Origin: Methanococcus maripaludis | GTDB taxonomy: Archaea; AGJL01; Methanococci; Methanococcales; Methanococcaceae | NCBI RefSeq assembly: GCF_013760955.1 | Contig: NZ_JACDUL010000002.1 | Location: 318,719-382,718 of the forward strand | Direction: 5' to 3' | DNA: 64,000 nucleotides | Shown here: positions 57,621 through 64,000 of the stretch, piece by piece | How positions within the stretch are numbered: the stretch's first letter is position 1 | How the letters are laid out: the number at the start of each line of letters is the position of its first letter | Notes under the pieces: generated by a model | The model's database searches: none | What the model saw: only the letters and a program-made list of their open reading frames with translations | Told to the model about the DNA's origin: nothing | Translations under genes and position numbers: made by a program

Positions 57621-58091
57621 TTATTTTTTATGATATATTCCACTGTAAGTTCCATTTCCATCCTTAACTTCGGAAAATACAATCTGTGCAATTTTTGCAT
57701 ATTTGTACATCGTTACAGGATTCATTACATGCATTAAATAACTTGCATAACCTTCGTATCCTGGATCGTGTACTGCAGTATAAAGTGTTACACCCATTCT
57801 AAGTAGCGTACTTCTAGGATATGCAAAACCAGCCATATTTTCTGGAATATTCATTTTTTCTTTAATTTTTACAATATAACTTCCGCATTCGAGGTCTATT
57901 TTTTCGTCTTTTTCCGAATCAAAGATTAAAACATGCTCTGGAAGAACCCGTTTTTCATTTGAAAAATCAATTGCTCCATTTCCTTCAATTTTATAAATTT
58001 TATCGAGTTTTAAATCAACACCGCACTGCTGGAGCTGGCCTTCTTTTAAATCAGATAAAAAATCTTTTGTGATATTTGGTCCAATTATCAT
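57621..58091 (-). CDS. dut: dUTP diphosphatase (dCTP deaminase-like fold)
   Basis: 156 residues. QQCGVDLKLDKIYKI, AGFAYPRSTLLRMGVTLYTAVHDPGYEGYASY and YAKIAQIVFSEV are the trimeric dUTPase/Dcd motifs; the DxGYxG-like block is D-P-G-Y-E-G-Y. Length equals the archaeal monofunctional dUTPase of the MJ1102 type rather than the ~204-residue bifunctional Dcd-Dut. It prevents uracil incorporation in DNA. The stop of glmU lies at the other side, one base from its start. Confidence 0.85.
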   Translation of the reverse strand: MIIGPNITKDFLSDLKEGQLQQCGVDLKLDKIYKIEGNGAIDFSNEKRVLPEHVLIFDSEKDEKIDLECGSYIVKIKEKMNIPENMAGFAYPRSTLLRMGVTLYTAVHDPGYEGYASYLMHVMNPVTMYKYAKIAQIVFSEVKDGNGTYSGIYHKK

Positions 58092-58092
58092 G

Positions 58093-59328
58093 TTAATTCC
58101 TCTTTTTAGTAATTACAAGCTCGTCTTTTTTATAAACGAAACTATTCTGTTCAATATCATTATCAATCAGGCAATTTGCACCGATTAAAGAATTACTGCC
58201 AATTTTAACACCTGGCATGAATGACACTTGAATTCCAGTTTTTACATTGTCACCAATTATTGCGCCAAGTTTTCTAACACTTTTTACAGGTTTTCCTTTG
58301 ATATTTACCATGACAGGTTTATCATCAAATCTCAAATTTGCAGTTATCGTGTTACAGCCAAAATTACAGTTCGCACCAATTATACTATCTCCAACGTAAG
58401 ATAGATGCGGGATTTTCGTATTTTCAAGGATAATACTTCCCTTAATTTCTGAAGAGTTTCCAACAAAGGTGTTTTCCATTAAAACAGTATTTGGACGGAT
58501 ATATGCTAAAGGTCCGACAATTGAACCTGATTTTATAATTACTGGCCCTTCGATTACAGAATTTGGTTTTATTACTGCCCCTTCTTCAATTATAACATTT
58601 CCAGTAATTGATACATTGTTTTCAATTTTTCCAGAAACTTTTGAAATTATTTTATTTAAAAAGCGGTTGTTTGCACTTAAAACATCCCATGGATGACCAA
58701 TATCATTCCAGTAACCATTTAATTCAATTCCGTGAAGTTTTCCATTCTCAATTAGCTTTTTCAGAGCGTCAGTTAATTCAATCTCTCCGCGTTCAGATGG
58801 AACAAGATTTTCTAAAATATCAAATACATTATTTTGAAGTTTGTAAATTCCCGCATTGATAAGATTTGAGGGTAATTCTTCTTTTTTTGGTTTTTCAAGC
58901 AAATTTATTATTTTATTGTCGTATCCAAGTTCAACTACACCAAAATTTTCGGGATGGCCTACTTTTGATAACGCTACTGCATTTTCATAAACTAAAATTT
59001 CATCAATTGAATCTTCAAAGATAATGTCCCCATTTAAAACTAAAAAATCGTCTTTTATAAAATTTTTAGCAGTTAAAACCGCATGACCCGTTCCAAGCTG
59101 TTTTTCCTGCAAAATATATTCAATTTTTGGATTTTCTTTAAAATATTCAATTATTTTTTCTTTTTCAAAACCCACAACAAGATATATTTTTTCAACGTAG
59201 TTTTCGATTTTTTCAATAATATGTTCCAATATGGGTTTTCCAGCAATTGGAATCATTGGTTTTGGACGTGATTCTGTTATTGGATATAATCTGGTTCCTT
59301 TTCCCGCACATAATATTATTGCATCCAT
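58093..59328 (-). CDS. glmU: Bifunctional UDP-GlcNAc pyrophosphorylase/GlcN-1-P acetyltransferase
   Basis: 411 residues. The N-terminal nucleotidyltransferase has CAGKGTRLYPITESRPKPMIPIAGKPILEH and LNGDIIFED; the C-terminal left-handed beta helix has hexapeptide repeats (ISGNVIIEEGAVIKPNSVI-type) from about 240 onward. In M. maripaludis this enzyme follows GlmM in making UDP-GlcNAc for N-glycans and coenzyme B-related sugars. glmM is directly upstream (9 bp). ATG after GGGGGTTACT. Confidence 0.92.
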   Translation of the reverse strand: MDAIILCAGKGTRLYPITESRPKPMIPIAGKPILEHIIEKIENYVEKIYLVVGFEKEKIIEYFKENPKIEYILQEKQLGTGHAVLTAKNFIKDDFLVLNGDIIFEDSIDEILVYENAVALSKVGHPENFGVVELGYDNKIINLLEKPKKEELPSNLINAGIYKLQNNVFDILENLVPSERGEIELTDALKKLIENGKLHGIELNGYWNDIGHPWDVLSANNRFLNKIISKVSGKIENNVSITGNVIIEEGAVIKPNSVIEGPVIIKSGSIVGPLAYIRPNTVLMENTFVGNSSEIKGSIILENTKIPHLSYVGDSIIGANCNFGCNTITANLRFDDKPVMVNIKGKPVKSVRKLGAIIGDNVKTGIQVSFMPGVKIGSNSLIGANCLIDNDIEQNSFVYKKDELVITKKRN

Positions 59329-59337
59329 AGTAACCCC

Positions 59338-60681
59338 CTAATTTTCAGAAATTCCTGTTTTTACCATCGAAATTCCATTTTCCATTAATTTTTCTGCAAA
59401 ATCTTCGTCTTTTGCTTCAACTCTAACCCTAACGTAGCTTTCAGTTCCTGAAGGCCTAATTAACATCCATCCTTTTTCAAACGAAAATCTAACTCCATCA
59501 AGAGTCTCAGGTTCCTTTTCAAATATTTTTTTGCCTTCTTTTGAGATATAATCCATTACTTTTTGTTTTAAATTATCCGGACAGGCTATTTTTTCACGCA
59601 TGTTGTAATATGACGGCACTTCATCGATAATATCACACAATTTTTTACCGTAAAATTCCATCATTTCTAAAACCCGAAGTCCTGAAAGAATACCATCAGG
59701 CGTTAAATGAATATCTCGATGTATCCAGGTTCCAGAAGGTTCCCCTCCAAAAATAGCACCTGTTTTTTCAAGTTCTTCAGCTACTGCAACATCTCCAATC
59801 TTGGTTCTTATTACTTTAGCTCCAAATTCATCCAAATATTCATCAATTGCCATGGAAGCGTCAACTGTGGTTACAATTTTGTCTGCACCTGTTTTTTGAA
59901 CAACATATTTACAAAATGCCGCTAAAAGCTTGTCAAAGTCAGTAACTCTTCCAAGTTCGTCAATTGCGATCATTCGATCAGCATCACCGTCGTGTGCAAT
60001 CCCAATATAATTTCTACCGTTTGAATTTAATCCTTTTATAATATCAACAGTTTCTTTCAGATTTGTTTCGTTTGGTTCAGGCATTCTCCCAACAAATCTT
60101 CCATCGCAATGTGAATTTACAGAAATTACCTTGCAACCTGCCTCAGTAAATATATTTGGAGAAACAACACATCCTGCTGCATTTGCACAGTCAACGACAA
60201 CATTAAAATTCGTTTTTATATCTACATTTTGTAAAATATACTCAGAATACTTTTTAACTGCGGTTTTGTCTTCACTAGCACAGCCAATATTATCCCAAGT
60301 ACCTTCATTAAAATCGTCATTTGCAATTATTTTTTCAAGTTTTTCTTCCTGTTTTGGATCAAATGCAGTTCCGTTTTTATTAAATAACTTGATACCATTG
60401 TATTCCGGAGGATTGTGCGATGCTGTGATCATTATTCCTAAATCATAGTCTCTTGCAGAGTAACCTAAAACCGGAGTTGGAACCATGCCAATTGTAGTTA
60501 CATCACAGCCCCCATTAAGAAGTCCTGCTGTGATTGCACTTTCAATTAAGTTTCCAGTAGTTCTCGTATCTCTTCCGATTACTGCCTTTTTAAAATTCTT
60601 TGAAATTGCAAAACCAACCTTGTATGCAATTAAAGGATCTAAATTTTTCATTCTAATCCCGGAAGTCCCAAAAAGTTTCAA
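59338..60681 (-). CDS. glmM: Phosphoglucosamine mutase
   Basis: 447 residues from TTG with GGTGAAATC ahead. Active-site Ser in MITASHNPPEYNGIKLFN near 93, metal-binding HDGDADRMIAIDE near 230, sugar-binding GGEPSGTWIH near 318 and the C-terminal RPSGTESYVRVRVEA. It interconverts glucosamine-6-P and -1-P, feeding GlmU which follows in the same unit. The archaeal group can act on other hexose phosphates. Confidence 0.92.
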   Translation of the reverse strand: MKLFGTSGIRMKNLDPLIAYKVGFAISKNFKKAVIGRDTRTTGNLIESAITAGLLNGGCDVTTIGMVPTPVLGYSARDYDLGIMITASHNPPEYNGIKLFNKNGTAFDPKQEEKLEKIIANDDFNEGTWDNIGCASEDKTAVKKYSEYILQNVDIKTNFNVVVDCANAAGCVVSPNIFTEAGCKVISVNSHCDGRFVGRMPEPNETNLKETVDIIKGLNSNGRNYIGIAHDGDADRMIAIDELGRVTDFDKLLAAFCKYVVQKTGADKIVTTVDASMAIDEYLDEFGAKVIRTKIGDVAVAEELEKTGAIFGGEPSGTWIHRDIHLTPDGILSGLRVLEMMEFYGKKLCDIIDEVPSYYNMREKIACPDNLKQKVMDYISKEGKKIFEKEPETLDGVRFSFEKGWMLIRPSGTESYVRVRVEAKDEDFAEKLMENGISMVKTGISEN

Positions 60682-60772
60682 GATTTCACCAAGCCAATTG
60701 TGCCTAAACTAATACTTTATATCCTTTTAATTAATCATACATATAAAGGATTTGATTTTTACGGGGGTTTAT

Positions 60773-61726
60773 ATGTTATCGGATTTGATTTTAGAGATTG
60801 AAAATGAAAATAATAACGAAGAAATTTTAAATTTTTTAAATATACTTGATAGTATTTATAAAAATAAAGAACCCGTATTTGATAACGCAACCCTCAAAAC
60901 CTTAGGGATTGAAAAAATTGAAAATGATTTTGCAAGTTATGGCAAAAATTACCCATTATTTAAAATGCTTTATTATTTTAACGAAATTCCGCTCTTTAAT
61001 TCTGAAAAAGAATCGATTTTATTTATAAGAAATAATAATTTAAACCCTTCAAAAACTTATTTTGAACTTGATAATTTTGAAAAAGAAAGATTAAAAGAAT
61101 TAATTTTAAATCTTGGTGAAAATAAAGTTGCAGATGGGTATAAACCATTTGTAAAAGATTTACTTTTTGGAAATACATATTATTTTTCGAAATATAATAT
61201 TGAATTAAAAGAATATGTTTCAAATTTAAACTCAATATATAAAATTAAAGAATACGATATTGTTAAAAATTGCATTTTGAAAAAAGAGCTACCTCCAAAA
61301 AATTTAATTTTGAAACATAAACAAGATCTTTCAAAATCGATTGATTTGTTCAATAAAAAATTAAATAACACAGAATTTAGAAAATTTTCAATAGATTTTG
61401 AGGGAAAAAGCTTTGATTGCAAGTATATCTATTTAAAACAGTCTTTATGGGATAAAATTAAGGGCTGGTTTTTTGGTGAAATTAATGGAATTCACTACCC
61501 TGCACTCGTAAATATCGCGTACAATAATCCAAAAATTGATTATTTAAAACCGTTTTTTATTTTGAATGATAATGAAGACGAAATAAATGTTGTTGCAAGA
61601 GTTCCAAAACTTTTATATTTAAAATATGGCCTAACATTAAACCACATTAAATTAAATGGAAAACATACGTACTTTGGAAAATGGAACATTAGAAATTTTA
61701 AAAAATTTTTGGACGTGGGACTATGA
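60773..61726 (+). CDS. Hypothetical protein in the GDP-mannose operon
   Basis: About 317 residues from ATG at 60773 with GGGGGTTTAT ahead (an in-frame TTG lies at 60752). Not recognised. Acidic, helical N-terminus (LILEIENENNNEEILNFLNIL), no membrane segments, and a more beta-rich C-terminal third (GWFFGEINGIHYPALVNIAY ... RVPKLLYLKYGLTLNHIKL). It overlaps manC by 4 bases, so translation is coupled, which points to surface-sugar metabolism, but no glycosyltransferase or nucleotidyltransferase motif is visible. It is divergent from glmM. Confidence 0.7.
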   Translation: MLSDLILEIENENNNEEILNFLNILDSIYKNKEPVFDNATLKTLGIEKIENDFASYGKNYPLFKMLYYFNEIPLFNSEKESILFIRNNNLNPSKTYFELDNFEKERLKELILNLGENKVADGYKPFVKDLLFGNTYYFSKYNIELKEYVSNLNSIYKIKEYDIVKNCILKKELPPKNLILKHKQDLSKSIDLFNKKLNNTEFRKFSIDFEGKSFDCKYIYLKQSLWDKIKGWFFGEINGIHYPALVNIAYNNPKIDYLKPFFILNDNEDEINVVARVPKLLYLKYGLTLNHIKLNGKHTYFGKWNIRNFKKFLDVGL

Positions 61727-63099
61727 AATCCATAATTTTAGCAGGGGGAAGTGGAACAAGACTCTGGCCACTTAGTAGGGAATATTTCCCAAAACAATTT
61801 ATAAAATTTAAAAAATTGAACAAATCATTGTTTCAAAAAACGTTTGAAAGAAGCCTAAATCTTGCAGATGGAAATCTTGAAGATATTTGTATTGTAACAA
61901 ATGAAAAGTATAAATTTTTAATTTTAGGACAGATTGAAGAATTAGGCTTAAACTTTCCTGAAAAAAACATTTTAATCGAACCTGTTGCTAAAAATACACT
62001 TCCTGCAATATACTACGGCATTAAACATTTTAAAAAATCAGGCGAATTCAATATTGCTGTTTTTCCTTCAGATCATTTAATAGAAAATGAAGAGTTATTA
62101 CTTGAAACATTTTTAAATTCTGAAGAACTTGCGAAAAAATACCTGTTAACTTTTGGAATAACCCCAAATAAACCACATACGGGATATGGATACATAAAAC
62201 CGGGAAAAAAACTTGAAAACGGAAATTTAGTTGAAGAATTTAAAGAAAAACCTGATTTGAAAACTGCCGAAGAATATATTAACAAATGTTATCTTTGGAA
62301 CAGCGGCATGTTTTTATTAAATTCAGATATTTTTGAAAATGAACTTAAAATCCACGCTCCTGAGATTTATGAAGCATTTGAAACTGAAAACGTTGAAAAA
62401 ACCTTTGAAAGTGTTCCAAACATATCAATAGATTATGGAATAATGGAAAAATCAAAAAATGTGGCAGTTGTTCCGATAAATATTACTTGGAATGACCTTG
62501 GAAGCTTTGATGCATTTTACGACGAATTTGAAACTGATGAAAATAAAAACATAACCCCTGTTGAAAATATCTGCATAAATTCAAGCGGAAATTTAGTAAA
62601 TACATCCGATAAAAAAATAGTTTCACTAATTGGTATCGATGATGCAATAATTGTAGATACGAGAGATTCGTTATTGATCTGTAAAAAAGGCCAGTCTGAA
62701 AAAGTAAAAGATATTGTAAACATTTTAAAATCTAAAAAAGATGAAAGAGCAGAACTCCATAAAAAAGTTTACCGTTCATGGGGAATTTATGAAATTTTAG
62801 AAGATTCAGAAATCTATAAAATTAAAAAAATTACTGTTCTTCCTGGAAAAAAATTAAGCTACCAGCTCCACCACCACAGGAGCGAACACTGGGTTATTGT
62901 AAAAGGAATGGCGAAAGTTACTGTTGAAGGTGAAGAATACTTTGTAAGAAATGGGGAAAGTACATTTGTAAAATCAGGTTTAAAGCACAGATTAGAAAAC
63001 CCTGGGAAACTCCCTCTTGAAATGATAGAAATACAAATTGGAGAATATTTTAAAGAAGACGATATTATAAGGTTTGATGATGACTGGGGAAGAAAATAA
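61723..63099 (+). CDS. manC: Mannose-1-phosphate guanylyltransferase/mannose-6-phosphate isomerase
   Basis: 458 residues. LAGGSGTRLWPLSREYFPKQF at the start is the GTP:mannose-1-P motif, FPSDHLI near 110 binds the nucleotide, and the C-terminal cupin with YQLHHHRSEHWVIVKGMAKVTVEGEEYFV supplies isomerase activity. It makes GDP-mannose for glycans. Fused type II PMI of usual length. Its last 23 bases overlap the next gene's start. Confidence 0.93.
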   Translation: MKSIILAGGSGTRLWPLSREYFPKQFIKFKKLNKSLFQKTFERSLNLADGNLEDICIVTNEKYKFLILGQIEELGLNFPEKNILIEPVAKNTLPAIYYGIKHFKKSGEFNIAVFPSDHLIENEELLLETFLNSEELAKKYLLTFGITPNKPHTGYGYIKPGKKLENGNLVEEFKEKPDLKTAEEYINKCYLWNSGMFLLNSDIFENELKIHAPEIYEAFETENVEKTFESVPNISIDYGIMEKSKNVAVVPINITWNDLGSFDAFYDEFETDENKNITPVENICINSSGNLVNTSDKKIVSLIGIDDAIIVDTRDSLLICKKGQSEKVKDIVNILKSKKDERAELHKKVYRSWGIYEILEDSEIYKIKKITVLPGKKLSYQLHHHRSEHWVIVKGMAKVTVEGEEYFVRNGESTFVKSGLKHRLENPGKLPLEMIEIQIGEYFKEDDIIRFDDDWGRK

Positions 63100-63913
63100 T
63101 CCAACAGTTTCTGTTATAATGCCAAATTATAACAATGAAAAATATTTGCCTGAAGCAATTGAATCAATCTTAAATCAAACTTATGAAAATTTTGAATTTA
63201 TCATAATTGATGATTTTTCAACAGACACCTCTTGGAATATAATTCAAAATTACGCTAAAAAAGATAATAGAATTAAAGCATTTAGAAACGAACAGAATTT
63301 AAAAATTGTAAAAACAAGAAATAAAGGTTTTGAATTAATGTCTCCAAATTCAAAATATATTGCAATTTTTGATAGTGACGATATATCCCTACCAGAAAGA
63401 CTAGAAAAACAGGTTATGTTCTTGGAAAAAAACTTGGATTACGGGTTGATTGGAAGCCATACTTTGATAATTGATGAAAGTTCCGCCATAATAGGATCTA
63501 GAAAATATGAAACAGATTTTAAAAAAATAATTAAAAATATGGTTAAAAAAAATCAAATCGCTCAGCCTTCTGCAATGATCGGAAAATCTGTTTTAAATGA
63601 AGTTGGACATTATAACGAAAAATATACTCGATGTCAGGATTATGAATTGTGGTTTAGAATTGCTAAAGTTTTTAAAATTGGAAATTTAGATGAATTTTTA
63701 ATAAAATATCGTGTAAGTAAAACTCAAGGAAAAACGACCAACTTAAAAGAAACTTTGAAATTTACATTGGATATTCAGAAAAAATGGCTTTTTGATAAAA
63801 AATTTTTTAGTATCTTTGGAGTTATATATTACTTTTTAGAGCATTTGATGTATTTTTTACCCACAAATGTTGTTTTAAAATTGTTTAAGGTTTTAAATTA
63901 TGAAAAAGCTTAA
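63077..63913 (+). CDS. Family 2 glycosyltransferase
   Basis: About 278 residues from ATG at 63077 (another ATG follows at once; the site is AAGG). VSVIMPNYNNEKYLPEAIESILNQTYENFEFIIIDDFSTDTSW and IAIFDSDDISLPERLEKQV are GT-A signatures, with the DSD metal motif near 95. QDYELWFRIAK is the acceptor-side ED-like motif. It transfers a sugar of unknown type, perhaps for N-glycan or surface polysaccharide. Its start lies within the end of manC, so the genes are coupled. Confidence 0.92.
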   Translation: MMTGEENNPTVSVIMPNYNNEKYLPEAIESILNQTYENFEFIIIDDFSTDTSWNIIQNYAKKDNRIKAFRNEQNLKIVKTRNKGFELMSPNSKYIAIFDSDDISLPERLEKQVMFLEKNLDYGLIGSHTLIIDESSAIIGSRKYETDFKKIIKNMVKKNQIAQPSAMIGKSVLNEVGHYNEKYTRCQDYELWFRIAKVFKIGNLDEFLIKYRVSKTQGKTTNLKETLKFTLDIQKKWLFDKKFFSIFGVIYYFLEHLMYFLPTNVVLKLFKVLNYEKA

Positions 63914-64000
63914 ATTATGTGTTTTAATTACCACAATGAATGAAAATATTAAACGAGTTAAGGAAGAATTACTGCCACAATTAAAAAATTGTGAAGTTGT
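63900..64000 (+). CDS. Start of a further gene, cut off by the window
   Basis: ATG at 63900 overlaps the end of the glycosyltransferase gene by 14 bases. The 33 codons visible read MKKLKLCVLITTMNENIKRV and on, which resembles the beginning of a glycosyltransferase (hydrophobic strand, then T-T-M-N-E in place of T-Y-N-x), but too little is present to decide. It belongs to the same operon by position. Confidence 0.6.
   Translation, partial: MKKLKLCVLITTMNENIKRVKEELLPQLKNCEV

Overview
The window is a chromosomal stretch of an AT-rich, hydrogenotrophic methanogenic archaeon, almost certainly Methanococcus maripaludis or a very close relative. This rests on a complete archaeal A1A0-ATP synthase operon whose K subunit is made of three hairpins, heterodisulfide reductase subunits HdrB/HdrC, the CoM/CoB-dependent fumarate reductase subunit TfrB, the YcaO protein of McrA thioamidation, scattered membrane subunits of an Ehb-type energy-converting hydrogenase, and an archaeal UDP-GlcNAc pathway pair (GlmM, GlmU). 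Start sites follow Methanococcus habits: GGTGAT or GAGGTG ribosome sites and frequent TTG/GTG starts. Many start calls here are shortened accordingly.

Positions 1-179 hold the beginning of argS. From about 300 to 11,960 lies an accessory island between two divergent core genes, argS and the rqcH/NEMF homologue. It contains a hairpin-packed gene-free zone (561-1158), two tandem paralogous small genes, a pair of ~95-bp imperfect direct repeats each ending in a different hairpin, and a tightly overlapping five-gene minus-strand operon with a Rep-like protein and a DUF2080-like small protein. Next come a divergent winged-helix regulator with strong operator-like palindromes, a four-TM membrane protein with a large soluble domain, and a second structured gene-free zone (8,249-9,740) with an RNA-like fold and a MITE-like element. 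The right end has a DUF4258/DUF2283 toxin-antitoxin-like pair and a tyrosine integrase with a small DNA-binding-like partner. The last 31 bp of the integrase gene plus 16 bp beyond it recur 2.2 kb away, beside a decayed integrase C-terminus. The whole looks like an integrated plasmid of the pURB500 kind, possibly two elements nested or in tandem.

From 12,058 to 24,361 is housekeeping core: RqcH, an orphan amino-acid-type binding lipoprotein, an archaeal YidC/EMC3-like insertase, adenylate kinase, a large multi-OB-fold RPA, a HEAT-repeat protein, thymidylate kinase, an NfeD/stomatin pair and RlmH. The ATP synthase operon ahaHIKCEFABD runs from 24,618 to 33,811 and continues into DUF22 and DUF61 genes, a 58-aa membrane protein and an Ehb subunit. 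After NYN-domain and SurE genes comes a gene-free stretch with a likely small transcript (about 36,730-36,870). It is followed by a COG1497-like regulator, hdrB-hdrC, and a divergent group with the McrA-modifying YcaO.

From 42,090 to 57,554 are tRNA-Ala(GGC), a FAD dehydrogenase, cysS, a YigZ protein, a secreted Lon-type protease, an isopropylmalate synthase-type enzyme, a CYTH enzyme overlapping an ACT-domain regulator, moaC, tfrB, a cation/Ca2+ exchanger, SppA, an RPA-associated OB protein, UPF0201, an aminotransferase and two more Ehb subunits. The last part (57,621-64,000) is nucleotide and surface-sugar metabolism: dUTPase, GlmU, GlmM, then a divergent operon of an unknown protein, a GDP-mannose pyrophosphorylase/isomerase and glycosyltransferases running off the end.
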